From contig JAEOTN010000006.1 of NCBI GenBank assembly GCA_016839865.1, forward strand, positions 1 through 5,834: DNA of 5,834 nt, read 5' to 3'. The notes under the pieces were generated by a model. It had not been told where the DNA came from. It did not search any database and worked only from the letters and a program-made list of their open reading frames with translations. This DNA is from Promethearchaeota archaeon. GTDB taxonomy: Archaea; Asgardarchaeota; Lokiarchaeia; Sigynarchaeales; MK-D1. Below, in pieces: positions 1-5,834 of this stretch. Both the position numbers and the translations under genes were made by a program. Within the stretch, counting starts at the first letter, position 1. Each line of letters opens with the position of its first letter.

Positions 1-626
1 AAAAATTCAAAGATTTTTGATTGCTCTTCTTCAGATGCTGTTTTAACCCTGTCAAGAATCGTTATTATTTTGATGGCCTCGTTTTTTAATCCTTCATTAC
101 AAATATTGCATAGCGTTACAAAATCATCTTTAGTCAATTTTCTTTTTTCTCTTTCCTCACCACGCTTTCTCTTGTGTGCTTCAATGTGACCTACATGTAA
201 AATGACTTTGTGTCTTGATCTAAAGGGGTCATCATCATCTTTTGTTCTACCACAGATCTGGCATTGATAATTATCTCTTGAAAAAACTTCCACCATTATT
301 CTCTTATTTACTCCTCGACTCCGAATACGATCTGGATTGGGATCCTTTTTTATCAATACCCATTCGTTTACTTTTAATTTTAAACCAGTCCATTTATTGT
401 CCCTCCAGTTGACAATTTCATAACCGTCTTCGTCTCTTAATTCAAAGATTCTCCTAATATTATGAGATATTGGATTTCCGTTTGTTCCTGGAATTTGTGC
501 AAGTTGTTGCGAAGTAACTATGTCTCCTAAATTTATTTGGAACCATTCTAAGGCTCGTTTTTTGTAAGATTTGCCTTCTGTTGCTTTGATGAACTCTTTC
601 AAATCCATCATATACCAATCACTCAT
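1..626 (-). CDS. HNH endonuclease with N-terminal winged-helix-like domain, restriction-enzyme type (3' end cut by window edge)
   Basis: I translated this by hand from the minus strand: 208 complete codons are open with no stop, and the gene continues beyond position 1. Residues about 116-182 form a ββα-metal HNH nuclease module. Cys122/Cys125 (CQIC) and Cys173/Cys176 (CNIC) are a likely zinc-binding quartet, His144-x-x-His147 carries the probable catalytic histidine region, and the distal part reads LTKDDFVTLCNICNEG. Residues about 20-95 look like a small winged-helix or DNA-reading domain of the kind fused to HNH in type II restriction enzymes: a helical stretch, then SHNIRRIFELRDEDGYEI, then W-rich strands. 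The likely role is double-strand DNA cleavage at a specific site, with Mg2+ or another divalent metal. No methyltransferase partner is visible, but one could lie left of the window. The ATG at 626 has no clear Shine-Dalgarno; Met6 or Met7, preceded by GAGTGA, are alternative starts. It is transcribed divergently from the operon at 822. Restriction function is inferred; the HNH fold is well supported. Confidence 0.85.
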   Translation of the reverse strand, partial: MSDWYMMDLKEFIKATEGKSYKKRALEWFQINLGDIVTSQQLAQIPGTNGNPISHNIRRIFELRDEDGYEIVNWRDNKWTGLKLKVNEWVLIKKDPNPDRIRSRGVNKRIMVEVFSRDNYQCQICGRTKDDDDPFRSRHKVILHVGHIEAHKRKRGEEREKRKLTKDDFVTLCNICNEGLKNEAIKIITILDRVKTASEEEQSKIFEF

Positions 627-737
627 TAATCGTTATTCAAATTATTTTTTCGAATATAACGGAATAATAATGTCACACTTAGCTTCATCATTAAAAGTTG
701 AAAACACCTATGCTATGCACAGTAGAATAATAAATTA

Positions 738-752
738 ATTATATACTATAAA
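738..752 (+). promoter_or_regulatory. Candidate TATA / -10 element for the three-gene operon
   Basis: The run around 738-752 contains TATACT (742-747) overlapping TATAAA (747-752), either of which would serve as a bacterial -10 box. It also resembles an archaeal TATA box (TTATATA, 739-745). No good -35 hexamer lies 16-18 bases upstream; a TTGAAA at 698-703 is too far away. A start of transcription near 760-770 would leave a leader of roughly 50 bases before the ATG at 822. The assignment rests on base composition and position only. Confidence 0.3.
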
Positions 753-808
753 AATAATATTAATGAAATCAAGGAGAAGAGAATCACTTTTCGACTATAG
801 CTCCCGCT

Positions 809-815
809 AAGAGGT
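809..815 (+). promoter_or_regulatory. Ribosome binding site fixing the 822 start
   Basis: AAGAGGT lies six bases before the ATG at 822, close to the AGGAGGT consensus. An in-frame TAG at 798-800 rules out an ATG, GTG or TTG start further upstream. A second purine-rich run, AAGGAGAAGA at 771-780, has no start codon at suitable spacing. Confidence 0.65.
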
Positions 816-821
816 ATTTTA

Positions 822-2528
822 ATGTCTAACATAGATCCTGTGTGGACAAAGCCTATGAAAATAACTACTCGAGCAATGGATCCGCTTGGTATGAGTCGTG
901 TATCCGGTAGAATTACGAACGAGCTCCTTACAGGCATAACCACAATGACATCAAGAGCAAGGTATTACTCGTTTTACATTTGGAACTTGTTTGATGTAAA
1001 CAAAGACTCCGATATTGAGAGAACTGATCAGTTTACACGAGCCTTTTACAATAGAGAACGAGTCTTCATGATGGCCTGTATCGCCCATCAACACTCAACA
1101 GATGATGTAAAACTTGATCATTCCAGCATACTTGGTTCCATTAGAGGACAAAGAGTTTGGAGAGAAAGCAGTAATCGAATCCGGATGACTTTTCCATTTT
1201 TAGCCAATCGGCTAGGCGGTTATGGCTATTACTATCGATCATCACTGGCGAATCTTGGATTAACTAAGTATAAGAATGGTAGAGACACTGTAACTGACCT
1301 TGGGAAAAAGGTGGCATTATCCTTCGAAAAGTCGATTGAGGACTTAAATTATTCTCGAAACATAAATAGAAATAGCATCACAAAGAAATATTTGTCGAGA
1401 ATTGGAGAGAGATCTTGTCTTTGTCTTTTACCCCAAAAGATCCGTGAAAGAATCTTATTGCAGGATATTTTTTTCGGATTAATCAAGGAAGCACAAAATA
1501 ATTACTATGCTAAAAAAAGAAAAGACACGTTGTCACTGATACTGTATTGCACACAACAAGGCAACAAGTACGGCATAAACATTGACGACCGCGAATTCAT
1601 AAATTACACTTATTTTCAACAGATGTCAAACGATAAACGTTGTGTTCACGTTGATCTTCCAGACCCTTTAATTAACATTAAAGAACATTGGAGAATGTTC
1701 GCTGTACACGATTATTTTTCCTATGCTTGCGAGTCATTTCTCTCCGGATTTCTTACGATGTTAGATATTCATCGCAGGTTTGATACCTCTCAACTATTCG
1801 AGTATGTCGATAATGAAAGCGCATCTGAGTCCGTATCAAGTCTGCTTGGTGTCACGATTGGACAAAAAAGTCTTGAAGACATTTTATTGTTGGACGCAAT
1901 AAATTTGATGATTTCACAGTTAATTAACAATCCGAACGCTATTCTATCACCAGGAACCAGTAAAGAATATGATGACAGCTGCAGCCTTGACAGTAGCCTG
2001 AGCGAATTGGTTTTAATTGATAAAATTGTTGACGCTCTCGATGCTGAGATCTTTAATATTTGTGAAGTGGTTCTCTCCGCGAGTTTTCTATTGCTTCAAT
2101 TATTCGTTCGCAACTACCATTATTGGAGGAATCAAAATAAATACTGGAAATGGCTTGGAAGCAAAACCAATCATGATCTCAGCCCCTTCCGTTTCGTTTT
2201 CGAATTAGAACAGAAACTTAAGGACAACAGTTTTTCTTTTCTTGATTTTATCAAGTGGATTTTCAATGAATATGTTATGGGTCAAGCCCAAAATGTTTTC
2301 ATTGAAAAGATCTCAAGGACTGGTTTTAGTAGACCCGTGTCATGGTTTCACATAGAAGGAGCGTCATTTGTTAAAGATCGAGATTATCAACCAAAATACA
2401 GAAGCTCTAGATTCGATAGTTGTTATACGATCCTCAAAGACTTGGGACTCATCGAGTTTGACAATAATAGCGCATTAACAAAAGATGGGAAGGATCTACT
2501 GCGGAAACTAGGAATTGAGGGTAAATGA
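822..2528 (+). CDS. Uncharacterised 568-aa protein with conserved-looking RARYYSFYIW N-terminal motif and C-terminal winged helix; first gene of putative defence operon
   Basis: I do not recognise a named family for the whole protein. Seen in the sequence: residues 15-56 form a dense motif region with DPLGMSRVSGR (20-30) and RARYYSFYIW (45-54). This arrangement recalls uncharacterised proteins such as the DUF6361 group, which also carry an R-x-R-Y-Y/F-x-F-x-x-W signature near the N-terminus; that resemblance is from memory and tentative. The middle is mostly helical and rich in aromatic residues, with one strongly hydrophobic helix at about 411-429 that could be buried or membrane-facing. No signal peptide is apparent. 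Residues about 502-565 look like a winged helix: YQPKYRSSRFDSCYTILKDL as recognition-type helices, then LGLIEF, then LTKDGKDLLRKLG. No nuclease or ATPase motif (Walker A, PD-(D/E)xK, HNH) was found. The start is set by a good ribosome binding site, and the stop codon directly abuts the ATG of the PLD gene, so translation of the two is probably coupled. A DNA-binding, sensor or scaffold role is inferred. Confidence 0.8.
   Translation: MSNIDPVWTKPMKITTRAMDPLGMSRVSGRITNELLTGITTMTSRARYYSFYIWNLFDVNKDSDIERTDQFTRAFYNRERVFMMACIAHQHSTDDVKLDHSSILGSIRGQRVWRESSNRIRMTFPFLANRLGGYGYYYRSSLANLGLTKYKNGRDTVTDLGKKVALSFEKSIEDLNYSRNINRNSITKKYLSRIGERSCLCLLPQKIRERILLQDIFFGLIKEAQNNYYAKKRKDTLSLILYCTQQGNKYGINIDDREFINYTYFQQMSNDKRCVHVDLPDPLINIKEHWRMFAVHDYFSYACESFLSGFLTMLDIHRRFDTSQLFEYVDNESASESVSSLLGVTIGQKSLEDILLLDAINLMISQLINNPNAILSPGTSKEYDDSCSLDSSLSELVLIDKIVDALDAEIFNICEVVLSASFLLLQLFVRNYHYWRNQNKYWKWLGSKTNHDLSPFRFVFELEQKLKDNSFSFLDFIKWIFNEYVMGQAQNVFIEKISRTGFSRPVSWFHIEGASFVKDRDYQPKYRSSRFDSCYTILKDLGLIEFDNNSALTKDGKDLLRKLGIEGK
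2517..2522 (+). promoter_or_regulatory. Ribosome binding site for the PLD gene, inside the end of the previous gene
   Basis: GAGGGT ends six bases before the ATG at 2529, within the last codons of the upstream gene. The upstream TGA (2526-2528) is immediately followed by this ATG, a typical arrangement for translational coupling. Confidence 0.5.
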
Positions 2529-4694
2529 ATGGTGTCTGTGTCATCAATAGAACTACTAACAGAACTACGAGAATGTGAAGATTACGAAAACGCAGTGTTA
2601 GCCACGTTCAACTTCAATTCGACCTTTTTTGAAAGCCAAGTGCTACCAAGATTAAGAAATAAAGACATTCAAAACATCACCGTCCTTATTGACAACCTTG
2701 ATTTGGAAGACACCTTTGAAAAAGGGAGAGAAATAGGAGTATACTATTTACTTGAACCAATATCAAGAAGAGACACCTTTCATCCAAAATTCATCTTATT
2801 AACTTCGCCTGAATCAGGAAAATTGATGATTGGAAGTGCTAACCTTACACATGAAGGATACACAAGTAACAGCGAGATTATTTCTAATCTAGAATTTTTT
2901 GAAGGCACCCCTTCAATTGACGCTTTACCTTTTTTTTATGACATGAGAGAATTTCTTAAAAAACTGATAGGGAAAGAGTTCATCAAGAGCACCAAACACG
3001 CTGAAAAAATTCTTGAAGCATTAGATGTGTCTTGGTTGAACAAGGATCTAACTCACAGCAAGGAAAATGCACTGATTCACAGCTTGGATGTTCCCATTCT
3101 TGAACAAATACTGAGTGTTCTAAAGGAACAAAAAATTGAACGCGTAGTTTTATCATCCTATCTCATTAGTTCAAAAGTCATCCGTTATATTTGCGAGAAC
3201 ATCTGTAAAAAAATTGACATCATTATTCAACCAGAAAGGGTAATTGGAGTTTTACAGAAAGAGATAGATCAAATAATAAAAGAAACAAAAGCAAAAATAA
3301 ATTTCTTTAAAATCACCTTTGAAGAGGAAAATAGGTTCCATCATGCAAAAATAATCATAATTAAAACCAATAGGGGAAGTTACTGTTTAACTGGCAGTGC
3401 TAACCTAACAACTACTGCGATGCTATCAACGCCTCCCAGCGGTAATGTTGAAGTATGCATCTTAAGATTTGAAAAGAAAAAGAAATACTTTGACTATATT
3501 TTTCAAAACTCTAATGTTAAAATTGAAAAGATTGATTTGTCTGAGATATCTCCAATTGAAGCTTCTTTCGAACCGCCAGAAAAATCTTACGACATAAATA
3601 TAATCGAAGCTAAAATTGAGGGAAATCAACTTATTATTAGATTCTCACCTTCAAATCCGAGTCATAAATTTGTTCGAATAACAATTAAGAGACCTGTTGC
3701 AACAGAGTCAGTGATATTTGATAATCATGAAATCGCTGATAATGAGATCATTATCGAATTAGATGATGCGCAGCAGAAGTTATGTCAAGCTTCTTGTTAT
3801 GTGGTTTTTGAACTGCGAAAAGAAATGAATGATAACGCTCCTCTGTTATCGAATAAGAGATGGATCTCAACTGAAGTAGCTGAACTAATTCCCAGTAAGA
3901 GAGACGTGAAGAAAATAATAGCAACAGATGGCAGAATCGGATTAATTGGAATGTTGAATCAGCTGGATAAGGCAGGTGGAAATCTCCAAATCCTATTAGA
4001 TTATTTGCAATCTTTAGACTTTGATTGGCTGTCGAACACGCTTAATCCACTTAGAAAGCAGCTCATTAAGCCCCCAGATGACGACGGAGAAGAATCGGAT
4101 TTTATGCTTGAAAGGCAATGGATAAAACCAGAAGACGCATTAAAAAAGATAGTGAAAAGACATCAGCGCAAGTTCAACAGGTTAATGCAAGACACCGAAC
4201 TTTCACATGAGTTATTCATAAAGAGAGAAAAAGTCTTCAACTTGCTAATGTTTATGAACAAAATCATTATATGGTTTGTATTAAATCAAAAAAAATGCTC
4301 AGTATCAGAACTCGTACACATTTGTGGCTATCAAGGAACAATCAACCTTTTTTGCAACGAATATATTAACAGACTGAGAAACATTCTAGGAGTTCAAGAG
4401 ACACACAAATTTATCGAGAGTCAAAATATTACTGCACATATTTTAGTTCAATCAAAAATAATTCGAGACTTGCAACGCAACAATCCTTCTTTTGAAAGAA
4501 AAAATGTGTGGCCAATCAGAAGATTTTACGAAATATACCACAAATCACTTAGAAACCTAAGTCAAGAGACTAATGAAATATCTATAGATTGGGATGCACT
4601 TTCAAACGCAGTTGATGAATACAAGGAATTCCAAGATGTTGATCTTAGACTATATGACATAAAGAATCATCTTAACGACATAATCCAAAATTGA
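2529..4694 (+). CDS. Phospholipase D superfamily nuclease-like protein with two HKD-type motifs and a long C-terminal extension
   Basis: Two HKD-type active-site motifs are visible. The first is His85-x-Lys87 (FHPKF) followed by GSAN at 102-105 and a downstream acid at Glu116. The second is His272-x-Lys274 (HHAK) followed by GSAN at 289-292 and Glu308. In this superfamily (Nuc, BfiI) the paired histidines cleave phosphodiester bonds without a metal, through a phosphohistidine intermediate. Having both motifs in one chain suggests a complete active site in a monomer. The N-terminal stretch (strands about 22-30 and 49-55) resembles PLD domains found in BfiI-like nucleases and in helicase-associated defence proteins. 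Residues about 352-430 alternate hydrophobic and polar like a β-sandwich, and 455-721 is mainly helical and unrecognised, with an acidic linker (PPDDDGEESD) at 515-524. No helicase or transmembrane motif is seen, so a DNA nuclease is much likelier than a lipase. It is the middle gene of the operon. The fold assignment is strong; nuclease activity and target are inferred. Confidence 0.9.
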   Translation: MVSVSSIELLTELRECEDYENAVLATFNFNSTFFESQVLPRLRNKDIQNITVLIDNLDLEDTFEKGREIGVYYLLEPISRRDTFHPKFILLTSPESGKLMIGSANLTHEGYTSNSEIISNLEFFEGTPSIDALPFFYDMREFLKKLIGKEFIKSTKHAEKILEALDVSWLNKDLTHSKENALIHSLDVPILEQILSVLKEQKIERVVLSSYLISSKVIRYICENICKKIDIIIQPERVIGVLQKEIDQIIKETKAKINFFKITFEEENRFHHAKIIIIKTNRGSYCLTGSANLTTTAMLSTPPSGNVEVCILRFEKKKKYFDYIFQNSNVKIEKIDLSEISPIEASFEPPEKSYDINIIEAKIEGNQLIIRFSPSNPSHKFVRITIKRPVATESVIFDNHEIADNEIIIELDDAQQKLCQASCYVVFELRKEMNDNAPLLSNKRWISTEVAELIPSKRDVKKIIATDGRIGLIGMLNQLDKAGGNLQILLDYLQSLDFDWLSNTLNPLRKQLIKPPDDDGEESDFMLERQWIKPEDALKKIVKRHQRKFNRLMQDTELSHELFIKREKVFNLLMFMNKIIIWFVLNQKKCSVSELVHICGYQGTINLFCNEYINRLRNILGVQETHKFIESQNITAHILVQSKIIRDLQRNNPSFERKNVWPIRRFYEIYHKSLRNLSQETNEISIDWDALSNAVDEYKEFQDVDLRLYDIKNHLNDIIQN

Positions 4695-4710
4695 CGTTTG
4701 AGTAATTAAA

Positions 4711-4728
4711 AGAGAGTGAAAGACTTTG
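4711..4728 (+). promoter_or_regulatory. Weak ribosome binding site and TTG start of the glycosylase-like gene
   Basis: The reading frame is blocked by an in-frame TGA at 4717-4719 and has no ATG or GTG before the cysteine motif that belongs to the protein, so TTG at 4726-4728 is the most plausible start. A purine-rich AGAGAG at 4711-4716 sits nine bases upstream and is only a modest Shine-Dalgarno. A weak site with a TTG start suggests lower output than the two upstream genes. Confidence 0.5.
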
Positions 4729-5301
4729 GATGAAGAAAAAGAAAGACGCTTACAACTTCTGGAGAGAAAAATTTGGGAATGTGATAAATGCGATTTTAAT
4801 GAAAAGACTGATGCTCGCTTCTGTGGAGGTAAAGGAAACGATTTCCGAGCGATGTTCATAACCAAGCTACCAAGCACATCTCGAGGCACAGGTAAATTTC
4901 CAGGTAAAGACAATTATTGTTCTACCAATGCCGATGATTTATTCAATGATGTTAGAGAAAAGTTTGGTTTGCAACACTGTTATACAACTGACTTCGTAAA
5001 ATGCGGTAAAAGATCCGAAAGAACAGTTCCAGTACATAAAATAAGGCAATGTATTGATTACTTAAGAGAAGAAATGGAAATAGTTCGACCAAAAGTCATT
5101 GTCGCAGTTGGAAAAGAGTTGCAAACAACACCAAAATTATCAAAAAACAGTTTTGATCTACTGATAATGAAATATTTGAATACAAAAATACCTGTACTAA
5201 CAACTTGGCACTATTATTATGTCAACCGGTATTTGAGAAACAAACCAAAAGAGATGCGAAAATACGAGCAACAACATAGTATCATTTTAAAATACATATA
5301 A
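4726..5301 (+). CDS. Divergent 4Fe-4S uracil-DNA-glycosylase-superfamily protein with altered catalytic motif
   Basis: This 191-aa protein is about the length of family 4 uracil-DNA glycosylases (UDGs). It carries their iron-sulfur cysteine pattern: Cys19-x2-Cys22, Cys93 (TDFVKCG) and Cys109 (CIDYL), with the 16-residue spacing between the last two that is typical of the family. PKVIVAVG (122-129) matches the family's core strand, and GKFPGK (56-61) followed by NADDLF (68-73) lines up with the GRPFVG...AGQLL region; Phe58 may stack on the base. The catalytic sites differ. Where family 4 has GE(A/G)PG, this protein has TKLPS (46-50), so the usual Gly-Glu is Thr-Lys. The C-terminal HPS-type motif is reduced to His162 in a WHYYY context (161-165). 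Family 4 enzymes remove uracil from DNA. Here the substrate may be another modified base, or the protein may only bind. It is third in the operon, 31 bases after the PLD stop codon. Superfamily membership is well supported; activity is uncertain. Confidence 0.82.
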   Translation: MDEEKERRLQLLERKIWECDKCDFNEKTDARFCGGKGNDFRAMFITKLPSTSRGTGKFPGKDNYCSTNADDLFNDVREKFGLQHCYTTDFVKCGKRSERTVPVHKIRQCIDYLREEMEIVRPKVIVAVGKELQTTPKLSKNSFDLLIMKYLNTKIPVLTTWHYYYVNRYLRNKPKEMRKYEQQHSIILKYI

Positions 5302-5602
5302 ATTTGTGAAAAATCCAACCCATATCACCAAAATAAACCCATTTAAAGCTTCTTTAAAGATTTAAAGATTGAAATAAGCTTATTTAGCCATTTTTACTGG
5401 TAAACACGTGCGGGATTCCACCTACTCACCTACCAAATGTTAGTTGCTTTAATTTTATGTCATACATATACCAGTACGGTAGAAATTGGGTACCCGAAAG
5501 CAAGGTCAAACACTTCACCTAATTATGCAAACAAATACTCCCCAAGAAACATTACATGGGCATTAATACCTTAACAATTGGCTTCAGATTCAACTAATGG
5601 GC
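5302..5602. other. Convergent intergenic region without a convincing gene
   Basis: This 301-base stretch lies between the glycosylase-like gene (plus) and the gene entering from the right (minus). It begins with AT-rich hairpins (5342-5385). Further on it has two 8-base inverted-repeat pairs, TACTGGTA (5395-5402) with TACCAGTA (5469-5476) and ACAATTGG (5574-5581) with CCAATTGT (5621-5628), and a tandem CACCTAC repeat (5419-5425 and 5427-5433). A GGGTACCC palindrome lies near 5488. Part of it (about 5388-5522) is open on the plus strand for 44 codons, but it has no ribosome binding site or recognisable product. No tRNA, CRISPR array or insertion-sequence end was seen. Confidence 0.5.
5342..5395 (+). 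terminator. Possible transcription terminator region downstream of the operon
   Basis: The first hairpin pairs TTTAAAG (5342-5348) with CTTTAAA (5352-5358) around a three-base loop. It is followed by a perfect 14-base palindrome, AAATAAGCTTATTT (5372-5385), and then a T5 run at 5391-5395. The stems are almost entirely A-T and the T run is short and offset, so this is weak as a rho-independent terminator. Its position, 40-90 bases after the operon's last stop codon and between convergent genes, fits the role. Confidence 0.3.
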
Positions 5603-5834
5603 TTATGAATTATATTGTGTCCAATTGTATTCATCTAATAATTTAGGTAGTGTAGTTGCCTTACTATTACATTCAGACATTAAATTTTTAAAAACTGATT
5701 CCTTAGATACTTTTCGAATAATTGAATATTCACATATCAAATAATCAGCAAATAGTTTCATTCTCCACATGAAATTTACGTATCCTAATTCATTATCCGA
5801 ACATCCATAATTATATCTAATTTTATTATCGTAC
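5603..5834 (-). CDS. C-terminal end of an unrecognised protein (5' part beyond window edge)
   Basis: On the minus strand the frame is open from the right edge for 76 codons and ends with a TAA at 5605-5603. The translated segment has a protein-like composition: YNYGCSDNELGYVNFMWRMK near its start, then KVSKESVFKNLMSE and finally LLDEYNWTQYNS. It appears helical and rich in aromatic and charged residues. I recognise no family or catalytic motif. A 76-codon open frame in sequence this AT-rich is unlikely by chance. It is convergent with the operon and so probably not part of it. Confidence 0.6.
   Translation of the reverse strand, partial: YDNKIRYNYGCSDNELGYVNFMWRMKLFADYLICEYSIIRKVSKESVFKNLMSECNSKATTLPKLLDEYNWTQYNS

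Larger units (their letters stand above)
627..821. other. Divergent intergenic region between the HNH gene and the three-gene operon
   Basis: This 195-base, very AT-rich stretch has no open frame of note. It must hold the start signals of both flanking genes, which face away from each other. A short direct repeat, GAATAATAA, occurs at 662-670 and 725-733, but in sequence this AT-rich it may be chance. No convincing operator palindrome was seen. Confidence 0.6.

Noticed and set aside
746..943. 65-codon minus-strand open frame overlapping the start of the operon's first gene
   Set aside because: It lies antisense to the N-terminal motif region of a well-supported gene and to its promoter region, has a low-complexity hydrophobic end, and no ribosome binding site was identified. 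It is a shadow frame.
2017..2208. 63-codon plus-strand frame inside the first operon gene
   Set aside because: It is an out-of-frame overlap within a long coding region whose own translation has clear protein features; no independent evidence supports it.
822..2528. First operon gene as a membrane protein because of the hydrophobic stretch at residues 411-429
   Set aside because: There is only one such segment, in the middle of an otherwise soluble-looking protein, without flanking topology signals; a buried helix is more likely.
4650..4913. 87-codon minus-strand frame across the PLD/glycosylase junction
   Set aside because: It is antisense to the cysteine-containing N-terminus of the glycosylase-like gene and serine-rich as expected of a shadow; no recognisable domain.
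5026..5052. His104 of the glycosylase-like protein as the UdgX-type covalent uracil-linking histidine
   Set aside because: The UdgX loop carries a KRRIH motif in an insertion before the last cluster cysteine region. Here the Cys93-Cys109 spacing is the ordinary 16 residues and His104 aligns with the usual acidic position, so no UdgX loop is present.
5388..5522. 44-codon open stretch on the plus strand, with an ATG at 5457 giving a 21-aa peptide (MSYIYQYGRNWVPESKVKHF...)
   Set aside because: No Shine-Dalgarno precedes the ATG, it is very short, and I recognise no product. It could be a gene remnant, but the sequence alone does not support calling it.
5395..5628. Pairs of 8-base inverted repeats (TACTGGTA/TACCAGTA and ACAATTGG/CCAATTGT) as possible insertion-sequence ends or attachment sites
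   Set aside because: They are short, widely spaced, do not bracket a transposase or integrase, and have no flanking target duplication. Chance matches of this size are expected.

Overview
This is an AT-rich window (roughly two-thirds A+T by eye) with Shine-Dalgarno-like sequences, tight gene packing and no introns, so it comes from a bacterium or possibly an archaeon. No ribosomal, tRNA or other phylogenetic marker is present, so the host cannot be named. The gene mix (HNH nuclease, PLD-family nuclease, DNA-glycosylase-like protein, uncharacterised winged-helix protein) looks like an accessory or defence region rather than core genome.

Layout. At 1-626, on the minus strand and cut by the left edge, lies an HNH-type endonuclease with an N-terminal domain like those of restriction enzymes. 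A 195-base intergenic region (627-821) separates it from a divergent plus-strand operon. That operon has three genes: an uncharacterised 568-aa protein with a probable C-terminal winged helix (822-2528); a 721-aa phospholipase-D-superfamily protein with two HKD-type motifs (2529-4694), whose ATG directly abuts the previous stop codon; and a 191-aa iron-sulfur uracil-DNA-glycosylase-like protein starting at TTG (4726-5301), 31 bases further on. A 301-base stretch without a convincing gene follows, holding two small AT-rich hairpins just after the operon. At the right edge the last 76 codons of an unrecognised minus-strand gene run in from outside (5603-5834).

How the genes may work together (inference). 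The three co-directional genes look like one transcription unit joining a probable nucleic-acid-binding or sensor protein, a metal-independent nuclease fold, and a base-recognising glycosylase fold. A reasonable model is an anti-phage or anti-plasmid system in which the glycosylase-like subunit recognises or removes unusual bases and the PLD protein cuts the DNA. The glycosylase-like protein keeps all four expected cluster cysteines but has lost the canonical GE(A/G)PG catalytic motif. It may therefore act on a different base, use different chemistry, or serve only as a recognition subunit. I do not recognise this three-gene arrangement as a named system.
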